Below are positions 16,599 to 25,200 of a stretch of DNA of 28,799 nucleotides, piece after piece (position 1 is the first letter of the stretch; every line of letters starts with the position of its first letter). A program made the translations under genes and the position numbers. Origin of the DNA: Opitutia bacterium (lineage in GTDB: Bacteria; Verrucomicrobiota; Verrucomicrobiae; Opitutales; UBA953); contig SFEJ01000030.1 of assembly GCA_004558035.1 (NCBI GenBank), positions 1 to 28,799 of the forward strand, written 5' to 3'. The notes below the pieces were generated by a model. The model was not told where the DNA came from. It searched no databases and worked only from the letters and a program-made list of their open reading frames with translations.

Positions 16599-18626
16599 AT
16601 GTTGCAGAATCGTTTTTCCCCGTCGAAATCGTTCTTCCGGCGCCTGCTTCCGGTCGCCGCGCTCGCGCTTTTGGGCGCGCAGGCGCTCGTCGCCGCTCCC
16701 GTTCCCGGGATGACGCCGCTCCCGAAGCAGCATCCGCTCGCGCCGAAACCTTACGGCGCGACGCCGACCGAGCCGCAGGTGCAGTGGCAGCGCATGGAGT
16801 TCTACGCCTTCACGCACTTCGGCCTCAACACCTTCACCGGGCGCGAATGGGGCTACGGCGACGAGAGCGAATCGCTCTTCGATCCCAAGGAATTCAACGC
16901 CGACGAAATCGTCAAGACCTTCAAGGCGGGCGGCATGACGGGCATGATCTACACCGCCAAGCACCACGACGGCTGGTGCTCCTGGCCGACGAAGACGACC
17001 GAGCACAGCATCAGGAAATCGCCGTGGAAGAACGGCAAGGGCGACGTCGTCAAGGAATTCGCCGCCGCGTGCAAGAAGCACGGGCTCAAGTTCGGCACCT
17101 ATCTTTCGCCGTGGGACCGCAATCACCCCGAATATGGGCGCGACGGCTACATCAAGGCGTATTACGGCCAGATCGAGGAGCTGCTCACGAACTACGGCGA
17201 CGTCTTCGAAATCTGGTTCGACGGCGCGAACGGCGGCGACGGCTATTACGGCGGCGCACGGGAACGCCGCAACACGCCAGGCGGCGCGGACAAGTACTAC
17301 AATTTCGAGCAGATCGTGAAGAACATCCGCAAGATGCAGCCGAACTGCATCGTCTGGGGCGCCTCGCACTACGGCGACGCGCGCTGGGGCGGCTCCGAAG
17401 GCGGGCACGTCGGCTATCCGCACTGGCACACCGTCGGCACGCAGAATCCCGAGCAGACGGGCTCCGCGCACCCCGCGAGCTGCAAGGAAAAATGCCGCCA
17501 CGTCGTTTCCGCGCACGGCATCCGCGGCGGCGACCGCTGGGTGCCCGCCGAGGGCGACACGCCGATCAACCGCGGCGGCTGGTTCTGGCATCCGGGAACG
17601 CCCGCGAAATCGCCCGAGCAGCTCATGCAGGTCTGGTTCGACTGCGTCGGTCGCGGCGCCAATCTCATTCTCAACCTCGCGCCGGACAAGTCCGGAAAGC
17701 TCGATCCGAAGGACGTCAAGGCGCTCCTCGAGTTCAAAAAGCTCCGCGACCAGCTTTACAAAAAGGACTTCGCGCGCGGCGGCAAGGCGGAGTCCCGCAC
17801 CGTCCGCAAAAACCTTCCCGCGGCGTTCGGCCCGCAGTTCCTCACGGACGGCAATCCCGACACGTATTGGACGACCAACGACAAGACGACCGCCGCCTCC
17901 GCCGTCGTCACGCTCCCGCAGAAGGCGACCTTCGACGTCGTGCGCGTGCGCGAGGAGATCCGTCTCGGGCAGCGCGTGGACGCGTGGGCGCTCGACGCGG
18001 ACGTCGGCGGCAAGTGGCAGGAAGTCGTCTCCGGACAGACGATCGGCGTGCAGGCGATGCTCGTGCTGCCGCAGCCGGTGACGACGCAACGCGTGCGCCT
18101 GCGCATCACGAGCGCCGCCGCGTGCCCGTGCATTTCCGAGCTTTCGCTCTTCAAACTCCCCGCGGGGTTGAACCTGAAAAAGGCGGAAGCGCCGCTGATG
18201 ACCGCCGGCGTGCCCAAAACGAAATGGAAGATCGTGAACGCGCCCGCGGGAACGGACGCCAAGGCCGCGATCGACGGCGACCCGAAGACCTTCTGGCACA
18301 CGCACATGAAGCAGGAACTGCGCCCGCCGCAGGCCTTCGTCGTGGACATGGGCGAGTCGCTCAAGCTCCGCGCGTTCACCTACCTGCCGCGCCAGGACGG
18401 CAGCTTCGCGGGCATGACGGACCGCTACAAATTCGAGCTCAGCGCGGACGGCAAAAAATGGAAGCAGGTCGCCGAGGGCGAGTTCGGCAATCTCCGCGCC
18501 AACCCGATCGAGCAGACGATTGCGTTCCCGCCGCAGAACGCGCGCTACTTCCGCTTCACGGGCACGCGCGCGCTGGAGAAGAACCACGTCTCCGCCGCCG
18601 AAATCGGCGTCCTCGAAGCAAAGTGA
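16599..18626 (+). CDS. Secreted alpha-L-fucosidase, GH29, with two F5/8C-like domains
   Basis: This enzyme releases L-fucose from glycans outside the cytoplasm by a retaining mechanism. The 675-residue product starts with a signal peptide (Arg-rich start, hydrophobic core about 17-33, likely cleavage near VAAP). The GH29 catalytic domain (about 55-380) has MEFYAFTHFGLNTF, KHHDGWCSW at 121-129 and the nucleophile Asp208 in EIWFDGANGG. Two discoidin/F5-8C (CBM32-like) modules follow at about 390-530 and 545-675, each with the D-G-x-x-x-T-x-W type calcium/ligand loop (LTDGNPDTYWTT; AIDGDPKTFWHT). Architecture suggests a host-glycan or algal-fucan degrader. An in-frame ATG 21 bases upstream is less likely because the signal peptide fits the later start. 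The gene has its own terminator and a divergent kinase neighbour. Confidence 0.94.
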   Translation: MLQNRFSPSKSFFRRLLPVAALALLGAQALVAAPVPGMTPLPKQHPLAPKPYGATPTEPQVQWQRMEFYAFTHFGLNTFTGREWGYGDESESLFDPKEFNADEIVKTFKAGGMTGMIYTAKHHDGWCSWPTKTTEHSIRKSPWKNGKGDVVKEFAAACKKHGLKFGTYLSPWDRNHPEYGRDGYIKAYYGQIEELLTNYGDVFEIWFDGANGGDGYYGGARERRNTPGGADKYYNFEQIVKNIRKMQPNCIVWGASHYGDARWGGSEGGHVGYPHWHTVGTQNPEQTGSAHPASCKEKCRHVVSAHGIRGGDRWVPAEGDTPINRGGWFWHPGTPAKSPEQLMQVWFDCVGRGANLILNLAPDKSGKLDPKDVKALLEFKKLRDQLYKKDFARGGKAESRTVRKNLPAAFGPQFLTDGNPDTYWTTNDKTTAASAVVTLPQKATFDVVRVREEIRLGQRVDAWALDADVGGKWQEVVSGQTIGVQAMLVLPQPVTTQRVRLRITSAAACPCISELSLFKLPAGLNLKKAEAPLMTAGVPKTKWKIVNAPAGTDAKAAIDGDPKTFWHTHMKQELRPPQAFVVDMGESLKLRAFTYLPRQDGSFAGMTDRYKFELSADGKKWKQVAEGEFGNLRANPIEQTIAFPPQNARYFRFTGTRALEKNHVSAAEIGVLEAK

Positions 18627-18650
18627 GGCGGGCGCGTTCCCGTTTCTCCG

Positions 18651-18688
18651 AAAAAGGCGTTCCCGCAGCCCGCGGGAGCGCCTTTTTT
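18651..18688 (+). terminator. Intrinsic terminator after the fucosidase
   Basis: The stem is AAAAAGGCG-T-TCCCGC (18651-18666) with GCGGGA-G-CGCCTTTTTT (18672-18688), with one T-G pair and a five-base loop, ending in a run of six Ts. It contains a CGTTCCC word in its left arm. Confidence 0.9.
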
Positions 18689-18691
18689 CAT

Positions 18692-18742
18692 GCCCGAAAA
18701 AATTTTTCAAAAAAAATTTAAGATTTTGCGGGTTCGTGCGTT
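18692..18742 (+). repeat. Leader repeat, copy 1 (before the barrel gene)
   Basis: This 51-base sequence matches 19620-19670 at 46 of 51 positions by manual alignment. It consists of A/T runs followed by TTTGCGGGTTCGTNCGTT. It ends about 50 bases before the start of the outer-membrane barrel gene. A TATACT that could serve as a -10 follows at 18742-18747. The position suggests a shared promoter or regulator site. Confidence 0.75.
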
Positions 18743-18791
18743 ATACTTGCAGAAAACCTTTTTTCGAGTTCACCAAAAACTGCACAAAACC

Positions 18792-19490
18792 ATGATCAAG
18801 ACATCCAAAAACATGCTGCTCGCCGCGACGGTCGCGGCGGCCTCAATCGTTCCCGCGGTCGGCGCGCTCGCGCAGGACGCGGCGCTTCCCGGAACGGCGT
18901 CCTCGCCGTGGACGGTCTCGCTCGGCGCGGAAGCCTTCTACGGCACGCCGACGAGCGACATCTTCAAAGGCGAAACCGAGTTCGACAAGATCGACATCGG
19001 CGGCGTCAATCTGCGCTGCACGCTGAAGAACGCCGAGCTCGAGCTCGCGCCCGGACTGACGCCGGAATTCTTCGGCATCGTCGGCTTCGGCAGCGGCTCC
19101 GAAGAGATCGAAACCTACTGGAACGGCGTTCTCGATGAGGACAGAAAGGTGTCGGTCGTCGAGGCGCAGCTCGCGGTCGGCGCGAATCTGCGCTGGCAGG
19201 CGACGGAGCATTTTTCCGTGTTCGCGGGCGCGCGCGTCGGGCTCGGCTATCTCTGGGTCGAAGGCGACGACAAGATGATCGACGAAAAATACGACGAGAG
19301 CGAGGTCGGCTTCCTCTACGGCGCTGGCGTCGGCGCGGAATGGGCGTTCAACGCGCACCACGCGGTGACGGTCGGCTACGATTTCGTCGGCTCGACGGCG
19401 CGTCCGGAAGTCGGTCCCGCCGGCTACAAGCTGAAGGTCGAAGCGCAGAACTATCACATGTTCTCGATCGGCTACAAATACACGTTCTGA
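18792..19490 (+). CDS. Small outer-membrane beta-barrel protein
   Basis: The 232-residue product has a signal peptide (KTSKNM, hydrophobic stretch, cleavage probably after ALAQ near residue 26). About 200 residues of alternating amphipathic strands follow, with Gly and aromatic residues (FFGIVGFGSG, AGARVGLGYLWV, FLYGAGVGAEWAF, HAVTVGYDFVG). It ends in SIGYKYTF; a terminal Phe after aromatic alternation is the BAM recognition signal. Size fits an eight-stranded OmpA/OmpW-like barrel. Function is unknown: it may be a minor porin, an adhesin or a structural barrel. The frame is open upstream to 18690, but that part overlaps the leader repeat and terminator, so the ATG at 18792 is chosen. It shares its leader with the next gene. 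Confidence 0.85.
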   Translation: MIKTSKNMLLAATVAAASIVPAVGALAQDAALPGTASSPWTVSLGAEAFYGTPTSDIFKGETEFDKIDIGGVNLRCTLKNAELELAPGLTPEFFGIVGFGSGSEEIETYWNGVLDEDRKVSVVEAQLAVGANLRWQATEHFSVFAGARVGLGYLWVEGDDKMIDEKYDESEVGFLYGAGVGAEWAFNAHHAVTVGYDFVGSTARPEVGPAGYKLKVEAQNYHMFSIGYKYTF

Positions 19491-19582
19491 GAGCGGCGGA
19501 CGGGGCGGCGGAGGCGTCGCCCCGCCCGCGTCTTGCGCGTCCGCAAAAGGACGGAAAGGGCGCGGCGAGCGGACGTTCCCGC

Positions 19583-19608
19583 GGGCGAAGACGGGAATGT
19601 CTTCGCCC
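19583..19608 (+). terminator. Hairpin after the barrel gene (weak terminator)
   Basis: A perfect 10-base stem, GGGCGAAGAC (19583-19592) with GTCTTCGCCC (19599-19608), encloses a six-base loop about 93 bases after the stop codon. There is no immediate T run; Ts come about 20 bases later inside the leader repeat. It may stop or attenuate transcription, or only protect the 3' end. Confidence 0.5.
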
Positions 19609-19619
19609 CCGGAAGGCGT

Positions 19620-19670
19620 TCCCGAAAAATTTTTTCAAAAAAATTTTAAGAGTTTGCGGGTTCGTTCGTT
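19620..19670 (+). repeat. Leader repeat, copy 2 (before the PEP-CTERM gene)
   Basis: This is the second copy of the 51-base leader (see 18692-18742). Here TTGCGG (19654-19659) and TACAAT (19676-19681), spaced by 16, could be a -35/-10 pair. That would start transcription close to the ATG at 19691. Confidence 0.75.
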
Positions 19671-19690
19671 GTCATTACAATATGCAGGAA

Positions 19691-20419
19691 ATGAAAATCT
19701 CGAAACACCGTGAAAAAGGCGCCTCCGCAGGAGCGCGCTTCGCCGCGCTCGCCGCCGCTCTGGCGCTCGTTCCCGCGGCGGAAACGTTCGCCGAAGGACT
19801 GCCCGACAGCGTGAGCATTTTCGGCGATTACGCTTACGACGGCTCGACGCTGACGCTGAAGGGCGGCGCGAAGGCGACCGTCGGCGAGGGCGCGGAGTGG
19901 ACGCTCGCGCACGTCGTTTTCGACTCGGGAACGGACAATTCCTTCGTCGTCGCAAGCGGCGCGAAACTCACGCTTGCGCTCGGAACGACGGCGGTTTTCG
20001 CGGACAAAGGCCCGGGAACCGGAGGAAAAGTCGAGATCGCGAACGCGTCGAATCTGACCTTTTCGCTCGCCGAGTCCGTCGTTCCCGCGGGCGCGGGAAC
20101 GGACAATTTCGGGCTTTTCTCGTGGTACGAGGACGCCGACGCGGCGACGCCGGACGTCGTCGAAATCGTCGTCGGCGGCAAAACGCTGACGACCGCCGAC
20201 GAAACGGCGCTGAACACGGCGTTCGACGTCGTTTCCTTTTCCGGGAACGGCGCGGACCGGATCGCGAACAAGGTTTTCAAGAAAAACGTGAACTCGACCG
20301 CGCGAACGACGATAATTTACGCCGCGCTGACGTTCATTCCGGAGCCGTCGGCGTTCGGTCTGTCGGCGGGCGCGACCGCGCTCGCGTTCGCGGCGATGCG
20401 CCGCAGACGGAGGAAATAA
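19691..20419 (+). CDS. PEP-CTERM domain surface protein
   Basis: The 242-residue exported protein has a signal peptide (KISKHREK, hydrophobic core FAALAAALALVPA, cleavage near TFAEG). A repetitive beta-rich body (about 40-215) follows with phrases such as STLTLKGGAKATVGEGAEW and ASGAKLTLALGTTAVF, like passenger domains of beta-helix proteins. The C-terminal sorting signal is complete: FIPEPS, a hydrophobic helix (AFGLSAGATALAFAAM), then RRRRRK. PEP-CTERM proteins are processed by exosortase/EpsH-type enzymes, not present here. An ATG at 19682 is an alternative start. The gene ends 3 bases before tpsB, and its last codons hold the tpsB ribosome site GGAGGAA (20409-20415), so translation is probably coupled. 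Its own role is unknown; context suggests assembly or anchoring of the secreted adhesin. Confidence 0.87.
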   Translation: MKISKHREKGASAGARFAALAAALALVPAAETFAEGLPDSVSIFGDYAYDGSTLTLKGGAKATVGEGAEWTLAHVVFDSGTDNSFVVASGAKLTLALGTTAVFADKGPGTGGKVEIANASNLTFSLAESVVPAGAGTDNFGLFSWYEDADAATPDVVEIVVGGKTLTTADETALNTAFDVVSFSGNGADRIANKVFKKNVNSTARTTIIYAALTFIPEPSAFGLSAGATALAFAAMRRRRRK

Positions 20420-20422
20420 AAA

Positions 20423-22099
20423 ATGAAGTCTTTCACTCTCTGCCTTCCTTTCGCTTTTTCCGCGCTGCTGTTCGCGGGAACGCCCGCCGTTTCCGCCGCG
20501 GGCGGCGAGGCGGCCAACGTTTCGCGCGCGATCGGCGACGAACGCCGCGAGGCCGAGCGCGAGGCGCGCATCCGCAATCTCCGGGAAAAGCGCGACGCCG
20601 CCGCGCCCGATTCCGCGACGTCCGCCGAAGGCGCTCCGCAGGACGTGGACGACGGCGAAACCTTCCTCATCGCCGCCGTCGAATTTTCGACGCCCTCGCG
20701 CGTGTTTTCGCAGGACGAGCTGCACGCCTTCCGCGAAATGCTCCCGCGCGGGAACGTCTCCGTCGGCGCGCTGCGGCGCTGGCTCGACGCGATCAACCGC
20801 AACTACGCCGCGCGCGGGTTGGCGGTCGCGCAGGCGCTCGCGGCGATCCGCGGGAACGCGCTCGTCGTGAGCCTGCTCGAACCGGAAGTGGACGCCGTGA
20901 CCGTCGGCGGGAACGCGACGACGCGCGAAGGCTTCGTCAAGAGCCAGATCGGCATCGAGCCCGGCGACCTCGTGAACATGGACGATTTTCACGCGCGGCT
21001 GCTGCGCTTCAACGCGACGAACGACGCCGCCGCGCGCATCGCTTTCGCGCCCGGCTCGCGCTACGGCACGAGCTCCGTCGAGGAAATCCTCGTCGAGCCG
21101 CCGCGCTTTTCCGCCGCGATCTTCACGGACAACTACGGCAACTACGCGACGGGCGAGCTGCGCGGCGGCGCCTACGGCGTGTGGCGCAGCGTCACGGGGC
21201 GGCGCGACACGCTCTGCGCGGGCGGCGTGCTCTCCGAAGGCAGCAAATCCCTTTTCGCGAGCTACGATGTTCCCGTGCCCGGGCTGAGCGGCGTGCACCT
21301 GCTCGCGGGCGGCGACTTCTCCAAGACGGAAATCGTCAACGGCGAGCTCAAGGACATCGACCTCACGGGCAAATACTACGACGCGTTTCTGGGCGTGAAG
21401 GTGCCGCTGTTCGTCTCCGAGACGCTGATCTCGAACCTCACGCTCACGGCGACGACGAAGCGCGGCGAATCGCTCGTCTCCGGCGAACGCATCCAAAAAT
21501 CGGACACGGACACGTTCTGCGCCGAGGCGGACCTGCTGTGGTTCTTCGACGGCGGGCACGTCTATTCCAAAATCGGCGCGACGCAGGGCTTCAACATTTC
21601 GGGCAATTCCGAAAAATACACCTACTTCGAGCTTTACGCCGAGGCGGAGAACGAGCTCCCGGGGCCGCTCTACGACCGCGTGCGCTTCGACGGCGGCTGG
21701 TCCGCGGACCAGGACAAAATTCCCTCGTCGGAATCCTTTCAGCTCGGCGGCATCTATTCCGTGCGCGGCTACGAAAGCAGTTTTCTCTGCGGCGCGAAGG
21801 GCTTTTCCGCCTCGGCGGAGCTCGGCTGCGACCTGACGAAGACGCCGCTGAGCCTGCGCAGCCTGCCGACGTCGCGCGCGTTCGTGTTCTTCGACTACGG
21901 CCGCGTCTTCGACGACGCGCGGCAGGGCGGGAGCGGGCTTCGCCGCCCGATCTACAGCACGGGCTTCGGGCTGCGCGTCGCCGCCGACCGCTTTTGGGAA
22001 GCCGACCTGACGGGCGCGTGGCTGCTCGCCGACCACCCCTACGAGCGCGCCGGCGAGGACGCCTTCAAGCTGCTTTTTTCGCTCAAGGCGAAGTTCTGA
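20423..22099 (+). CDS. TpsB outer-membrane transporter of two-partner secretion (ShlB/FhaC/HecB family)
   Basis: This is an Omp85-superfamily pore that exports a partner TpsA protein across the outer membrane. The 558-residue product has a signal peptide (1-26) and a charged linker (about 30-78). Two POTRA domains follow (about 80-155 and 155-225), then a beta-barrel from about 228. The barrel contains FQLGGIYSVRGYESS, the family motif whose VRGY (447-450) tip contacts the channel interior through its Arg. It ends in LLFSLKAKF with a terminal Phe. All parts expected for function are there. A strong GGAGGAA lies 7 bases before the start. The partner adhesin begins 121 bases downstream, the normal tpsB-tpsA order. 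Confidence 0.93.
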   Translation: MKSFTLCLPFAFSALLFAGTPAVSAAGGEAANVSRAIGDERREAEREARIRNLREKRDAAAPDSATSAEGAPQDVDDGETFLIAAVEFSTPSRVFSQDELHAFREMLPRGNVSVGALRRWLDAINRNYAARGLAVAQALAAIRGNALVVSLLEPEVDAVTVGGNATTREGFVKSQIGIEPGDLVNMDDFHARLLRFNATNDAAARIAFAPGSRYGTSSVEEILVEPPRFSAAIFTDNYGNYATGELRGGAYGVWRSVTGRRDTLCAGGVLSEGSKSLFASYDVPVPGLSGVHLLAGGDFSKTEIVNGELKDIDLTGKYYDAFLGVKVPLFVSETLISNLTLTATTKRGESLVSGERIQKSDTDTFCAEADLLWFFDGGHVYSKIGATQGFNISGNSEKYTYFELYAEAENELPGPLYDRVRFDGGWSADQDKIPSSESFQLGGIYSVRGYESSFLCGAKGFSASAELGCDLTKTPLSLRSLPTSRAFVFFDYGRVFDDARQGGSGLRRPIYSTGFGLRVAADRFWEADLTGAWLLADHPYERAGEDAFKLLFSLKAKF

Positions 22100-22150
22100 A
22101 ACGAAAAAACGGGACCGCGGATGAACACGAACGGACACGAAGTTCTGAAA
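22089..22150. repeat. Small insertion-like element bounded by 13-base direct repeats
   Basis: CGAAGTTCTGAAA occurs at 22089-22101 (the last codons and stop of tpsB) and again at 22138-22150. Between them lies CGCGGATGAACACGAACGG followed by ACACGAAG, a phrase that looks like dispersed repeats found between genes of many bacteria. The 13-mers could be a target duplication or the result of slippage. Confidence 0.5.
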
Positions 22151-22220
22151 AATTTCCGTAAAGGACTGTTCCCGGGTTCCCGAAAAACAATTTAACGACC
22201 GAAACGAGGAGGGCATCTCC

Positions 22221-25200
22221 ATGACGAAAAATCTGAAAGTCAAATCTTCCGTGAAAATTTCCCTGATGACGCTGTTCGCGTTCGCGGGAACGGCGGCGTT
22301 CGCCGAGGCCGCGAAAATGATCGAGACCGACGGCCGCACGGCGACCTCCGTCACCGAAAACGGCGGCGTCTGGAACGTCTCCACCGCGACCGCGCGCGGC
22401 AAAAACGCCTTCAATTCGTTCTCGCGCTTCGACGTCGATTCGGGCGCGACGGTCAACCTCTACCTGCCCACGGGCACGTCGAATCTCATCAATCTCGTCC
22501 GCGACAAGAAGACGAGCATCGACGGCATTCTCAATTCCTTCAAGGACGGCACGCTCGGCGCGGGGAACGTCTTCTTCCTCAATCCGAACGGCATCGCCGT
22601 CGGCGCGGGCGCGGTCGTGAACACCGGCTCGCTGCTGCTGATGACGCCGACCAAGGAGTTCATGGACGAGCTGATCGCCGCCGACGGCGCGATTTCCGAC
22701 GCCAAGACCGCCGCCGTGCTCGCGGGCGACGTGCCGATCTCCGCCGACGGGCTCATCTCCGTCAAGGCGCGCCTCGACAAGGTCCGCGCGTTCGCGGCCT
22801 ACGGCTCCGAAGTCTCCGTCGCGGGAACGCTCGTTCCCGCGGCGGGCGCGATGGTGAACCTGCGCGACGACGGCGGCGCGGACGCGCTCCGCGGCGCGGG
22901 CGTCTTCCTTTCGGCGAGCAAGGCGATTCGCGTCGAAAAATCCGGCGCGATCGACGCCGCTTCCGCCGGGAAAAACTTCGTCGCGCGCGGCGAGGGCGAC
23001 TACACGCAGGAGGCGGGAACGCGCGTCTCCGCGCAGGAAATCGACATCGACGTCGGCGGGAACGCGAAGCTCGCGGGCGATTCCGACGCGCGCGCCGCGC
23101 TCTCCGCCGCGGGAACGCTCTCGGCGAAGAGCGGCGGCGACGCGAGCCTCGCCTATGCGGACGTCTCCGCCTCGGGCGCGTCGCTGAAAATCGCTTCCGG
23201 CGGGAACGTCGCGCTCGACGACAAGTCGAAGATTTCCGGCGCGAACGCGGACGCGGTCGTTTCCGCGGGCGGCAATTTCACGCTCGCCGGCGAATCCGCC
23301 GTCGAGGCGAAGACGCTCGTCGTTTCCGCGGACGGCGCGATCGTGCTCGGGAGCACGTTCAGCGGCTCGGACAAAGTCAGGATTTCCGCGGAAAAAATTC
23401 TGCTGAGCTCGGGCGACGAATTCCGCGCGGACACGGGCTCGCGCGTCGAAGCGACGGCGGGAACGCTCGCGGTCGCGGCGGGCGGCGACGTCACGCTGCT
23501 GCTCGCGGAGCTCTCGGCGACGGGCGGCGACCTCGCGATCTTCGCGAAGGGCTCCGTCTCCGCGGACAAGTGCGCGCTCGGCTGGGTCTCCGAACTGTTC
23601 ACCGGCTTCAGAGGCACGCAGCTCAGCGGGCGCAACGTCACGATTCAGGCGAACGGCGACGTCGATCTCAACGCGATGGCGCTTTCGGTCGCCGTGCTCG
23701 ACAAAATTCTGCCGCCGACGGCGCTGGAGCAGGTGGAGTTCAAGCCGACGATCACGGCGGACGCGGCGACGGGCGTCGTCTCCATTTATTCCGACGGTTC
23801 GCTGAAGAACTCCGCCGTGATCACGGCGCACGAGACGCGGCTCAGCGCGGCGGCGGATCTCGACTGGGCGGGAGAGATTCTCGACGGCGCGGCGACGATC
23901 ACGGGCAAGCACATCCGCGTCGAGACGGACAACATTTCCGACGTGGCGATTTCCTACAAGGCGGACAAGACGTTCACGCTCGCGGAAGGCGTCACGATCC
24001 GGGCGCGCACGGGCGACGTCTTCGTCTGCGCGCAGGAAATCACGCTCGAGAAAAACTCCAAAATTTTCGCGGACGCGGGCGAAATCCTGCTGCTCGCGAA
24101 CGCGTCGAGCAACGTGATCCTCACGGCGCTTCCGGAGGCGAAGGTCGAAATCGGCGAAGGCGCCGTCGTGCAAGCGCGCGGGAACGTGAACGTCTTCGCG
24201 CTCGCGTTTTCCGACCGTTCTCTGACGGGAACGACCGAGGCGTTCTCGGGCATCGAGGAGAAGCTCAGCGGCAGGGGCGGCGCGGTCTGGTACGAGACGA
24301 TCTGGCCGTCGATCGGCGAAGTCTTCAATACGGTGACGGACTCGAGCCTGTTCCCGACGGATTCGCAGACGTTCCGCGACGTGCTCCCGTTCAGCTACGT
24401 GAACGCGACGGCGAAGGTCGTCGTCGGCAGGAACGCGCGCGTCGAATCGACGCACGGGAACGCGACGCTGCTCGCCCGCGCGGAATCGCGCTCGCACGCG
24501 ATGATGACGACGCCCGGCGGCGCGATCTCGCTCGCGATCGCCAGGGGCGAGTCGCTCGTGGACGTCCGCGAGGGCGCGACCGTGAGCGGGGAAAGCGTCG
24601 CGGTTCTTTCGCAGATGAAGACGGACTGCGCCTCCGCCGCGTCCGCCGTCTACAACAAGGAACTTTTCGGACAGTGGGCGGGAGCGCTCAAATACGACGT
24701 CTCGCTCGCGCTCGGCGTGCAGAGCACGGACTGCGACGTTTCGATCGCGAAGGGCGCGACCGTGCGTTCGACGGCGCTCACGGACGTTTCCGCGCTCGCG
24801 CTCGACGCGGATTTCCGCGCCTTCGTCGAGGGCGCGGGCTTCGCCGTTCCCGCCGCCGAGGCGCTGGACATGAAGATCGCCGCGACGACGGACAAGAGCT
24901 TCTCCGTCGCCGCGGAAGCGACGTCGCTGGACAACGGCGCGATTTCCGTCGCGGGCGCGATCGGCGTCTCGACGGTGAACAATTCCGTGAAGATCAACGG
25001 GAACGTCGTCTCCGCCGGCAACATGGCGATTTCGTCGTCGATTTCCGGTTCGGAGGACATGGGCGCCTCGACGGGCGTCGGCGGCACGCTGGGCTGGCAG
25101 CCCGCGATGATTTCGGAGGCGCTGCACGGCGCGATTTCCGGCATCTTCAGCAAGGCTTCGCGGAACGTCGCGAACGCCGCGCAGGGCAACGCCAATTCCT

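Noticed and set aside
16461..18710. 749-codon open frames on both strands over the fucosidase
   Set aside because: The frame from 16599 carries the signal peptide and the GH29 nucleophile. The others cross the terminator and lack domains.
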